DNA from: OMIW01 sp044235645
GTDB lineage: Bacteria; Bdellovibrionota_C; UBA2361; OMIW01
Reading direction: 5' to 3'
Length of the DNA: 64,000 nt
NCBI GenBank assembly: GCA_044235645.1
Contig: JBIIHQ010000012.1
Span: forward strand, 21,051-85,050
Shown here: positions 57,340 to 64,000 of the stretch, in pieces
Layout: each line of letters begins with the position of its first letter
Numbering within the stretch: the stretch's first letter is position 1
Translations under genes and position numbers: made by a program
Notes under the pieces: generated by a model
What the model was told of the DNA's origin: nothing
The model's input: only the letters and a program-made list of their open reading frames with translations
The model's database searches: none

Positions 57340-59550
57340 GTGATCAGAACCACCGAAATTCAGTCAAGGCGTAGCGCACAACAGGTGCCAGAGGGCGAGA
57401 GGGTTATGCCAGATTTACGTGTCATCGAAGGGGGTGGATTGCCGGAGCTTCCGATTCCACAGGTGGAGTTTATCTTTGACACACTGCTCGGACCAGCTGC
57501 AGGTCGGAGCGTGGTTGCAGAGACGTTTCTCTTTTCACTCTTTGTGTACCTCGCCGCCGCTCTCTGGTGCGCCACGACAGACCGAAGAGGGTTACGACTT
57601 CTGTTCGACGTCATCCGCGCCCCAATGGCGACGATCTCAAAAGGATTTTCAGCATCAGGGCGGCGACCGAAGCGGTCAAAAAACAATGAACTCGGGTCGG
57701 GTGACCTCGCAACCAACGATCAGATCCTTGAATGGACACGCCCCACAGGAGAAAAGGGTGATACTAAGCTGAAGGTAGAGGGTCTTCGCGGGGCTCAAGG
57801 GATTGCACTTCAGAGCGGTGAGCTCGTCATTGCCCGAGAAAAAAGGAACCGCCACGTTTTAATCATCTCAAAGACGGGGGGTGGTAAAACCTCAAAAATG
57901 ATTCTGCCGATGTTGTACAGCGATTGTCTCTGCCCCGATCGCTCGACGGTAGTAATCGACTCAAAGCCCGAGATGTGGCGAAAACTAGCGGGTATGACCC
58001 GGAAATATAATCCGGATAAGGAAATCCTCCTCTTTAATCCTCTCGATCGCGCCCGGAGCTTAAGCTGGAATATCCTCGCCAAAGTCGAAGATGACACTGA
58101 CGCGAAGCTCATTGCGAACACGGTCGTCATGGCGACGGATCAACCAGGGTCAAAAGCAGATAGCCCGTTTTTCCGCAACAACGCTCTTGCGATACTCAAC
58201 GCGATCATGGTCGGATTGCTGCATGATCCCAACGATACACTCTCGATGCCCCGCGTGCACGAGCTCGTTCAATCGGGGGTAAAACCACTCTGTAACTGGC
58301 TCGAGTCGCACCCGCATGCCTACCGCAATACCCGCACTTTTATTGAGCTCGTCCGTGCCGGATCGCAAAATGCCGACACGATAATGTCAGAGCTGAGTAT
58401 GCGGCTTTCGGCCTGGGACCTCTCTGCAATCCGCGCAACGACCGCACTTCCCGAACTCGACCTAGAGACGCTGGTCCAGAAACCAACCCTCTTTATTGTT
58501 GAGTTTCGTGAGTCAGAGCTCGAGATGCTCCGTCCCATGGCAAACGTCATCGTCGTTGAGTTGCTCCGATTTCTCACCAAACGGGCTGAGCAATGCCCCG
58601 GGCTTACTCTCCCCCGTCCAGTCGGACTGGTCATCGACGAGTTCGCGAGTGCGCTGGGGCGACTTCCTGACATTCACGTTAAACTCAACACATTGCGCTC
58701 TCGTAACGTGAGCATCTGCGCGGCGATTCAGTCAACGGCTCAGGTAAAGGCTAACTACGCCGATGATGCCGATTCGGTTCTGGCCGGTTTTTCGACGAAG
58801 ATATTGATGCCGCCACTCGACCTTGTTGATTCAGAGTGGGGATCTAAAGAGTCCGGTCAGATGACGATTCGCTTCAAGACCGCATCGAAGGGCAGTAACA
58901 AAAAACTTACAGAGTTCTTTGCGAGTAAGAATGACGGCTCGCAGGAGCAGGTGCAGCAGCGTGCGGTCCTCACCCCCGACGAAATCGGTCGTCCGACTGA
59001 CAACATCAACACCTTTTTTATGCCTAATACTCCCGTCTTTCAGGGATATCTCGTCCCCTACTACATCGACAAGGTGGTAGCGGGCCGGATCAAGGAGTTC
59101 GATAAAGAGGAGTTCGATCTCAAGCTCCGCACCGAGCCGATAAAATTCGAAGAGAAACTTCCCGAAGCCCCCCCAGCGGAGGGACAAGCAACGCCAACTG
59201 GCCCCTCGCCTGGGGTAACTAACACGAGTGGCTGGACCGAGGAGCAAATCAGCAAAAGGCTCGAAGAAGTTCGCTCAAAGCTTGACTGGGAGAATACGAC
59301 TGGAAGCGCCCGCAAATGGTGGGAGGCTTTCGAGAGCGAGAACAAAACGAGGCTAGCCCTTGTCCTCCGGCTTGCAGAAGAGCTGCTACATCGCAAGGCG
59401 ACGATTACGGAGTTCTTCTTGGCCTACGTGTACAGTAACACCGACAATATACAGGCAAATCTAAGCTATCTTGATTATACACGGCTCAAGAAAGAGGAGG
59501 AGAAGAAGAAGAAGGAAGCTGCAGCTAAGGCGGCCGGGAAGGCGGCGTAG
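57340..59550 (+). CDS. VirD4/TraG-like type IV coupling ATPase, orphan
   Basis: A 736-residue P-loop ATPase of the VirD4/TraG/TraD coupling-protein family. One membrane helix (about residues 61-78) is followed by Walker A SKTGGGKTS (177-185), the SKPEMW and NPLD segments typical of the family, Walker B GLVIDEFASALG, and AAIQSTAQVKANY. The C-terminus adds a Pro-rich linker and a helical, very Lys/Glu/Ala-rich end. Such ATPases feed DNA or proteins into type IV secretion channels, but no relaxase, VirB or mating-pair gene is in the window. Start: GTG 57340 (used) or ATG 57406. The gene is convergent with the acyl-CoA dehydrogenase gene. Confidence 0.85.
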   Translation: MIRTTEIQSRRSAQQVPEGERVMPDLRVIEGGGLPELPIPQVEFIFDTLLGPAAGRSVVAETFLFSLFVYLAAALWCATTDRRGLRLLFDVIRAPMATISKGFSASGRRPKRSKNNELGSGDLATNDQILEWTRPTGEKGDTKLKVEGLRGAQGIALQSGELVIAREKRNRHVLIISKTGGGKTSKMILPMLYSDCLCPDRSTVVIDSKPEMWRKLAGMTRKYNPDKEILLFNPLDRARSLSWNILAKVEDDTDAKLIANTVVMATDQPGSKADSPFFRNNALAILNAIMVGLLHDPNDTLSMPRVHELVQSGVKPLCNWLESHPHAYRNTRTFIELVRAGSQNADTIMSELSMRLSAWDLSAIRATTALPELDLETLVQKPTLFIVEFRESELEMLRPMANVIVVELLRFLTKRAEQCPGLTLPRPVGLVIDEFASALGRLPDIHVKLNTLRSRNVSICAAIQSTAQVKANYADDADSVLAGFSTKILMPPLDLVDSEWGSKESGQMTIRFKTASKGSNKKLTEFFASKNDGSQEQVQQRAVLTPDEIGRPTDNINTFFMPNTPVFQGYLVPYYIDKVVAGRIKEFDKEEFDLKLRTEPIKFEEKLPEAPPAEGQATPTGPSPGVTNTSGWTEEQISKRLEEVRSKLDWENTTGSARKWWEAFESENKTRLALVLRLAEELLHRKATITEFFLAYVYSNTDNIQANLSYLDYTRLKKEEEKKKKEAAAKAAGKAA

Positions 59551-59639
59551 GGATGAAGGCACGTTCGATCGCCCCTGACACTACCGGTTATTTCGCTCGG
59601 TCCATCCGCCCTTTCGGTTGATTAAACCAGCCGGTGGGC

Positions 59640-61367
59640 CTACTCCCACAAATATCCCCCCTTTTCCACCACCGCAGCGCCGATACCTGCGACTTGAATA
59701 TCCTCATTACGCGAGAGCCGACGGATATTTTGATTCACACGCCGCTTTATTTCGTTAATCAACACCGTGGCTACAGCAACTCCATGATGAGCGTTGGGGG
59801 ATTTCGTGCGGAGTTCATTATCGACTCGCGATAGGACACACCATCCAACGAAGAGATCAATCGCACATTCGGCGAGCCGTTTAACAACAAGCTGCTGCTC
59901 GGCGATGCCGCGACGATGATGCCGAACTGATGAATCGACCCCATGGGCAAAGGCGGCTGAATATTTGGCAAGGATGCGGAAGTGTGGTGCAAGCTCACCC
60001 TCTTCGAACTGTCCTCCATGGGCCATCCCGGGAATATACTCAACCAACCGTTTTGAGGCGTAGTCAGTGACGACACTCATCGCTGCTGAGGGTTCGGAGA
60101 ATAAAGAACCCACTCCCTGCCCCACTCTTTCGAGATAACTGCCAGCTTCTTTCGCGCCCGTCAATCCGACATAGAGCCTCAGAATTTCATTCGTACCTTC
60201 GAATATACGGTTAATCCGGGAATCGCGCACGATTCGTTCGAAGGGATATTCCCGCATAAACCCATTACCACCCGCAATCTGTAGCGCTTCATCAGCAACC
60301 CGCCAGAGAGATTCTGTGCCAAAAACCTTGCTTGACGCAGCTTCGAGAGAAAAATCCTCTTCATTCGAGTCGATTAAAAAAGCGACTCGATCGACTACCG
60401 CCTCGGTCGCATAACAGAGCGCTGTCATGTGAGCGAGCTTCTCCTGTATGAGAGCAAACGACGCGATTGGACGACCGAACTGTTTCCGTTGCACCGCATG
60501 CGCGGTAGCCATTTCGATACACCGCTTCATCGCACCGACACATCCCCCACCGAGCCCAGTTCTCCCGTTATTCAAAATCGCCATCGCTATCTTGAATCCT
60601 CCTCCCGGAGCACCGAGCACATTCTCTGCGGGTATCCGCACCCCATCGAACCGGACTGAACAGGTTGCCGATGCTCGAATCCCCATTTTGTCCTCTTTCG
60701 GACCGGAGCTGACCCCCGGAAATGCCCGCTCGACGATAAACGCGGTGATATCCCCCTCCGCATCTCCACTCTTCGCAAACACCGTAAATATTTCGGCGAA
60801 CGAGCCGTTTGTGATCCAGATCTTCTCGCCGGTCAATACCCACGAACCATCGTCCTGTCGATGAGCGCGGGTGGTGATGGATGCAGCATCAGAGCCACTG
60901 CCTGCTTCAGTCAGACAGAATGCTGCGCGATATTCTCCGCTCGCGAGCTTTGGAAGGTACCGCTCTTTCTGTTCCACCGACCCGAAAAGCAAGATCCCCT
61001 TCATACCGATCGATGAATGAGCTCCCACGGTCAGCGAAGTGGACGCATCCTGTCGTGAAATTTCCTCGAGAACCCTGGCATATTCACGGGCGGAGCACCC
61101 CAGCCCCCCGTGCTCCTCCGGGATTATTAATCCAAAAAGACCTAGTTCGGCCAACGCCGTCACATACTCATCCGGTTGAGCGCCTTTGCGGTCGAATTCA
61201 CGGAATTGCTCGTGGTGACTCGCGAGAAACTTCCGCACCGAGTCGAGGATCATCGACAATATCTCACCACGTTCATTGGAGAGCGCTGGAATCGAGGGAA
61301 GCCGCTCCATGGAGATATCCCCGATGAAAAGGCCCCGAAGAAAACTTCCGTGTGAACCGCTCGCCAT
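59640..61367 (-). CDS. Acyl-CoA dehydrogenase (FadE-type, long form)
   Basis: A 575-residue flavoenzyme that oxidises acyl-CoA to trans-2-enoyl-CoA and passes electrons to ETF. Family motifs are in order: LFGLIIPEEHGGLG, CLTEAGSGSDAAS, TGEKIWITNGSFA, then the region RIVRDSRINRIFEGTNEI, whose Glu in FEGT is the likely catalytic base. A C-terminal extension of about 170 residues makes it a long form like Bacillus FadE and VLCAD-type enzymes. It supplies the missing first step for the FadN-type and thiolase genes at 33-37 kb. GGGAGG lies close upstream of the ATG. Confidence 0.93.
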   Translation of the reverse strand: MASGSHGSFLRGLFIGDISMERLPSIPALSNERGEILSMILDSVRKFLASHHEQFREFDRKGAQPDEYVTALAELGLFGLIIPEEHGGLGCSAREYARVLEEISRQDASTSLTVGAHSSIGMKGILLFGSVEQKERYLPKLASGEYRAAFCLTEAGSGSDAASITTRAHRQDDGSWVLTGEKIWITNGSFAEIFTVFAKSGDAEGDITAFIVERAFPGVSSGPKEDKMGIRASATCSVRFDGVRIPAENVLGAPGGGFKIAMAILNNGRTGLGGGCVGAMKRCIEMATAHAVQRKQFGRPIASFALIQEKLAHMTALCYATEAVVDRVAFLIDSNEEDFSLEAASSKVFGTESLWRVADEALQIAGGNGFMREYPFERIVRDSRINRIFEGTNEILRLYVGLTGAKEAGSYLERVGQGVGSLFSEPSAAMSVVTDYASKRLVEYIPGMAHGGQFEEGELAPHFRILAKYSAAFAHGVDSSVRHHRRGIAEQQLVVKRLAECAIDLFVGWCVLSRVDNELRTKSPNAHHGVAVATVLINEIKRRVNQNIRRLSRNEDIQVAGIGAAVVEKGGYLWE

Positions 61368-61690
61368 AAACCCTCCCTTCTTTCAGAACACCTTATTCGT
61401 GATTCAACTACCTGTCCCTCTATTGTACTATTCCCCCTCTTCCCCCGCCTAGCCCGTTTTCCGCCAGCCGGACGTTGACCTTGACCACGATGGTCCATAC
61501 CACCTGCAAGGGGTGAAAATTGCTCCTTGTCCTCTCCTCTATTTCAAGTCATCGTGAGGGGTAACCGTCATGAGAGACAGCCGGTCATTCCGTCACGGGG
61601 AGGCGGACGTGTCGATTAGACGATTAATCGACCCCCTCCAAGATTAGCGGCGATATCCAGATCCTACCGTCAAGAACAAGTGTCACACTC
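61368..61690. other. Divergent intergenic region between the acyl-CoA dehydrogenase and Omp85-like genes
   Basis: About 320 bases that must hold two promoters. I see no operator, stem-loop or gene that I can support, and no strong ribosome site before the Omp85-like start. Confidence 0.35.
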
Positions 61691-63589
61691 ATGACAACTT
61701 CCTTGCTTTACTCACTTTGGGTCATCACCTTCCGACAGGTCCGTACCTCGTCATTCATACCGTTCGGATTACTATTGATGGCTTTTGCCGTCGGTTTGCC
61801 TGCGCGCGCTGAGGAGCCGAATCCCTCGCCCACATCTGCAATCACCGCACATACCTCGGATGGAACGGTTGATCCTGATGTAATCCCTGCGACGTCCCCT
61901 TACCAGAATTACGCCAACACATCGAAGGAGTTTGAGGGAAAGACTATCACTCGGATCGACGTTGAAGTTCGAGAGATCTTCGACGAACCGGAGATCGGTA
62001 CCGCCTACCGGACCGCAAATGCTCTTAAAATTGCCACCAAGGAGCGGATTGTTCGCCGCGAGATACTCGTGAGTCAGGGGGAACCCTATTCGGAATTCAA
62101 GGTCCGCGAGTCGGAGCGTTTTCTTCGGCAGCAGCGATTCTTAACCGATGTAGCAATAAAAGCGATACCCGATGGCGACGGAGTTCGATTACTTGTTGTC
62201 GTCCACGATACTTGGACTTTTGTTCCTCGGGTCAGCATTAGCCCTTCAGGGGGGGGGCAAAACCGCTCTATTGGCCTCAGCGATACCAATTTCCTCGGAA
62301 TTGGCAAACGGCTCGAGATACTTAATCGCGAGAACGATCGCCGTCAGAGTATCGAGACCGTTTACGAGGATCTTCGTGTATGGGCAACCGATGTGAAGGC
62401 TACCTTGGCCTATTTTGACCGCGAGGATGGGGAGCGGAAGATAATGTATGTGGGTCGCCCTTTTCGAACTTTTTATGATACTTACTCGTGGTCTTTCGAC
62501 GGCGAAGATAGTGATATTCTCGGTCGTCTCTTTCAGGATGGTGAGGAAGAATATCTCTATCGGAGAAAGACGAGGACGGGTCGCGCTCGGTATACCATCA
62601 GCACAGGAACTCCCAGTACTACCGTCAGACGGTTTTATATAGGTGCAACGAGTCAAGAAGAGGAGTTCTCAGAGGCCTCTGCTGATGACCTTGATGTTCT
62701 TGATCTCGATCCAGAAACGGTGAGTACTGATCCTGCGCGACTTCCCTCAAATCGCCAATTTGTCGGACCCTCCTTTGGCTACCAGTCGGTTAAGGCACAA
62801 TTTATCTCGATGAACTACATCGATCGGTTTGAGCGGGTCGAGGACTTTAACCTCGGTGCTGATACTACCGTTGACTTTTTACTTGCCCCCAGCGCTCTCG
62901 GCTCAACGGGCTCGACCCTCCATCTTCTCGCGAACAAATCGGCAGGTATCGCTCACGACCCTCTCTCATTTATGCGGTGGGAATTTGGGGCTGCAACCCG
63001 GATGAGCCGGAACGAACTCGCCAACTCGTTGATACGGGCTGAGGCGCGCTATTATTCCGTGCTCGGCTCCGTATTTATGGGAGACAGGCACTTGGGGAGG
63101 CACACGCTCGCCATAGGGGCAACCGCTGATTATGGGTTTGAACTGGATGGCGACAGGCAATTTATGCTCGGTGCCGAGAGTGGACTTCGTGGGTATAAGC
63201 GAAGAGGATTCGATGGTTCAAGGCGGCTTCTTCTGAATGTCGAGGATCGAGTGCACATTGCAGATGACATTCTGCGACTTATGAGCATGGGGGCAGTCGC
63301 GTTTTTTGACCTGGGGGGAGCTTCGAATGATACCCTCGGCAATATCCTCACCGACCACCTTTATAGCAATATTGGTGTCGGACTACGGTTCGGGTTTCCA
63401 CGCTCGTCAGGGGGGGGGATCGTAGGGTTTGATATTGCCGTCCCCCTTCGGAGCGGTCCTACAGCTGAGGGCACGGAATCGTTTGTCCCCCGCCTCACTT
63501 TCACCGTCGGCCAGGCGTTCAACGCGCGCCTCAGAAGCGAAAGTTTAGGACCGGACAAGGCGAACCTCGAGGTCGGGATTGATCGGTAG
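61691..63589 (+). CDS. Omp85-superfamily outer-membrane protein with one POTRA domain
   Basis: A 632-residue protein that belongs to the BamA/TamA (Omp85) superfamily. A long signal sequence ends at about residue 40 (LPARA, then EEP). A single POTRA domain (about residues 80-175) shows the R-R-E-I-L-x-x-x-G-E-P-Y and L-x-x-x-x-(F/L) helix pattern. The rest, about 430 residues, is a 16-strand barrel candidate. It carries GAESGLRGYKRRGF, the counterpart of the conserved VRGF/(L/V)RGY motif in the inward loop. Single-POTRA forms occur among transporters and lipid-related members, so its role (protein insertion, secretion or lipid) is open. Final residues lack the C-terminal Phe of many barrels, ending with a 25-residue tail. 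Confidence 0.82.
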   Translation: MTTSLLYSLWVITFRQVRTSSFIPFGLLLMAFAVGLPARAEEPNPSPTSAITAHTSDGTVDPDVIPATSPYQNYANTSKEFEGKTITRIDVEVREIFDEPEIGTAYRTANALKIATKERIVRREILVSQGEPYSEFKVRESERFLRQQRFLTDVAIKAIPDGDGVRLLVVVHDTWTFVPRVSISPSGGGQNRSIGLSDTNFLGIGKRLEILNRENDRRQSIETVYEDLRVWATDVKATLAYFDREDGERKIMYVGRPFRTFYDTYSWSFDGEDSDILGRLFQDGEEEYLYRRKTRTGRARYTISTGTPSTTVRRFYIGATSQEEEFSEASADDLDVLDLDPETVSTDPARLPSNRQFVGPSFGYQSVKAQFISMNYIDRFERVEDFNLGADTTVDFLLAPSALGSTGSTLHLLANKSAGIAHDPLSFMRWEFGAATRMSRNELANSLIRAEARYYSVLGSVFMGDRHLGRHTLAIGATADYGFELDGDRQFMLGAESGLRGYKRRGFDGSRRLLLNVEDRVHIADDILRLMSMGAVAFFDLGGASNDTLGNILTDHLYSNIGVGLRFGFPRSSGGGIVGFDIAVPLRSGPTAEGTESFVPRLTFTVGQAFNARLRSESLGPDKANLEVGIDR

Positions 63590-63672
63590 CTGAGAATGTC
63601 GAGGGTGAGGTAATTGGAAAAATTTGCCGTTCTTCCTTTGTGCGCCCGAGAGGTTCAAGGTCTAATTCTCCC

Positions 63673-64000
63673 ATGAACTCCTGCACTCCTGAATTACTGG
63701 CAGCTCTGGCCGCTTCGGATGCCACCTCACCATACGAACGGCTCGGAGTATCACATAGCTCTTCCCCTCAAGAGCGGAAGGCCGCGCACCGAACCCTCTC
63801 GCGGATCCTCCACCCTGATATCATCAGAGACGAACAGCTCCGACCACGGTGCAACGACGCTCTTGCCCGAATCAACGATGCGTTCGATATTCTATCGGAT
63901 CCTATTCGGGAACTTGCGTGGAGAGTCCGGAACGGGTTTACCATACCCTCCGAACGTCCGACATCTCCGCGCACTACGTCGCATGCTGCTTCGCCTCCCC
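63673..64000 (+). CDS. J-domain (DnaJ-like) protein, 5' part, cut by window end
   Basis: An open frame from ATG 63673 runs off the window end, giving at least 109 residues. A J domain is evident: YERLGVSHSSSPQERKAAH, then the diagnostic His-Pro-Asp in ILHPDIIRD, followed by NDAFDILSDPIREL. The HPD tripeptide stimulates the ATPase of Hsp70 proteins such as DnaK. The region after the J domain turns Ser/Pro/Arg-rich, unlike the Gly/Phe linker of DnaJ, so it is probably a specialised J protein rather than DnaJ. The C-terminal part is not visible. There is only weak ribosome-site support, so the start is provisional. Confidence 0.7.
   Translation, partial: MNSCTPELLAALAASDATSPYERLGVSHSSSPQERKAAHRTLSRILHPDIIRDEQLRPRCNDALARINDAFDILSDPIRELAWRVRNGFTIPSERPTSPRTTSHAASPP

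Noticed and set aside
57340..59550. Mobile element around the VirD4-like gene
   Set aside because: No integrase, relaxase, transposase, direct repeats or tRNA attachment site is visible, and the neighbours are ordinary chromosomal genes.

Overview
The window looks like chromosomal DNA of a Gram-negative, flagellated, chemotactic bacterium. The evidence is an LPS inner-core heptosyltransferase, an Omp85-family outer-membrane protein, a MurE with the meso-diaminopimelate-type DNPR motif, FliS, and a nearly complete chemotaxis set. The block tilS-ftsH-cdaA-ybbR-glmM, together with CheX and NadA, recalls lineages once grouped as Deltaproteobacteria (Bdellovibrionota, Myxococcota, Desulfobacterota, SAR324-like). 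That placement is inference and the sequence does not fix it. I see no rRNA, tRNA, CRISPR array, insertion sequence or integrase. The genes read as ordinary chromosomal genes with short operons.

Layout. 1-6.4 kb: the 3' end of a YheT-like hydrolase, a DUF808 membrane protein, fliS, proC-yggX, then an ECF sigma factor overlapping a two-HKD cardiolipin synthase, followed by a YbhP-like phosphohydrolase. 6.5-17.9 kb: chemotaxis island with an unusual hybrid histidine kinase, cheB-cheR-cheA (minus strand), an MCP and cheW (plus strand), cheX (minus) and cheY (plus). A second cheX lies at 39.4-39.9 kb. 17.9-29.5 kb: phosphatidylserine decarboxylase, an unknown cysteine-repeat membrane-anchored protein, glmM, the c-di-AMP pair ybbR/cdaA, ftsH, tilS, a DoxX protein, cysE and a metallophosphoesterase. 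29.5-39 kb: a divergent PurM, NadA, a flagellin-like helical protein, a FadN-type beta-oxidation fusion with its thiolase, and hflK-hflC. 40-46 kb: a pair of ABC exporter half-molecules whose ATPase motifs resemble the two halves of eukaryotic ABCC/MRP proteins, and a 577-residue protein I cannot place. 46-57 kb: murE, a PPP phosphatase, lepA, UDP-glucuronate decarboxylase, an arginine/glycine-rich disordered protein, a heptosyltransferase, an MscS channel and a DUF1972 glycosyltransferase. 57-64 kb: an isolated VirD4/TraG-like ATPase, an acyl-CoA dehydrogenase, an Omp85-type barrel, and a J-domain gene cut by the window edge.

How the genes work together. The chemotaxis genes should form one signalling pathway: MCP, CheW, CheA, CheY, adaptation by CheR/CheB and dephosphorylation by CheX. 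Two sites of the form TCAA-N16-GCCGA(C/T)AC, one upstream of fliS and one upstream of the MCP, suggest control by the flagellar sigma factor sigma-28. FadN-like, thiolase and acyl-CoA dehydrogenase would supply a beta-oxidation cycle. Cls, PSD and CysE serve phospholipid and cysteine synthesis. WaaF, UXS, the GT4 enzyme, GlmM and MurE serve the envelope.

No single obviously new multi-gene system stands out. The best leads are the duplicated N-terminal module of CheA, the hybrid kinase lacking ATP-binding residues, the split ABCC-like exporter, the orphan coupling ATPase, the sigma factor coupled to cardiolipin synthase, and four proteins of unknown or uncertain family (at 19.0, 32.1, 44.5 and 52.4 kb).
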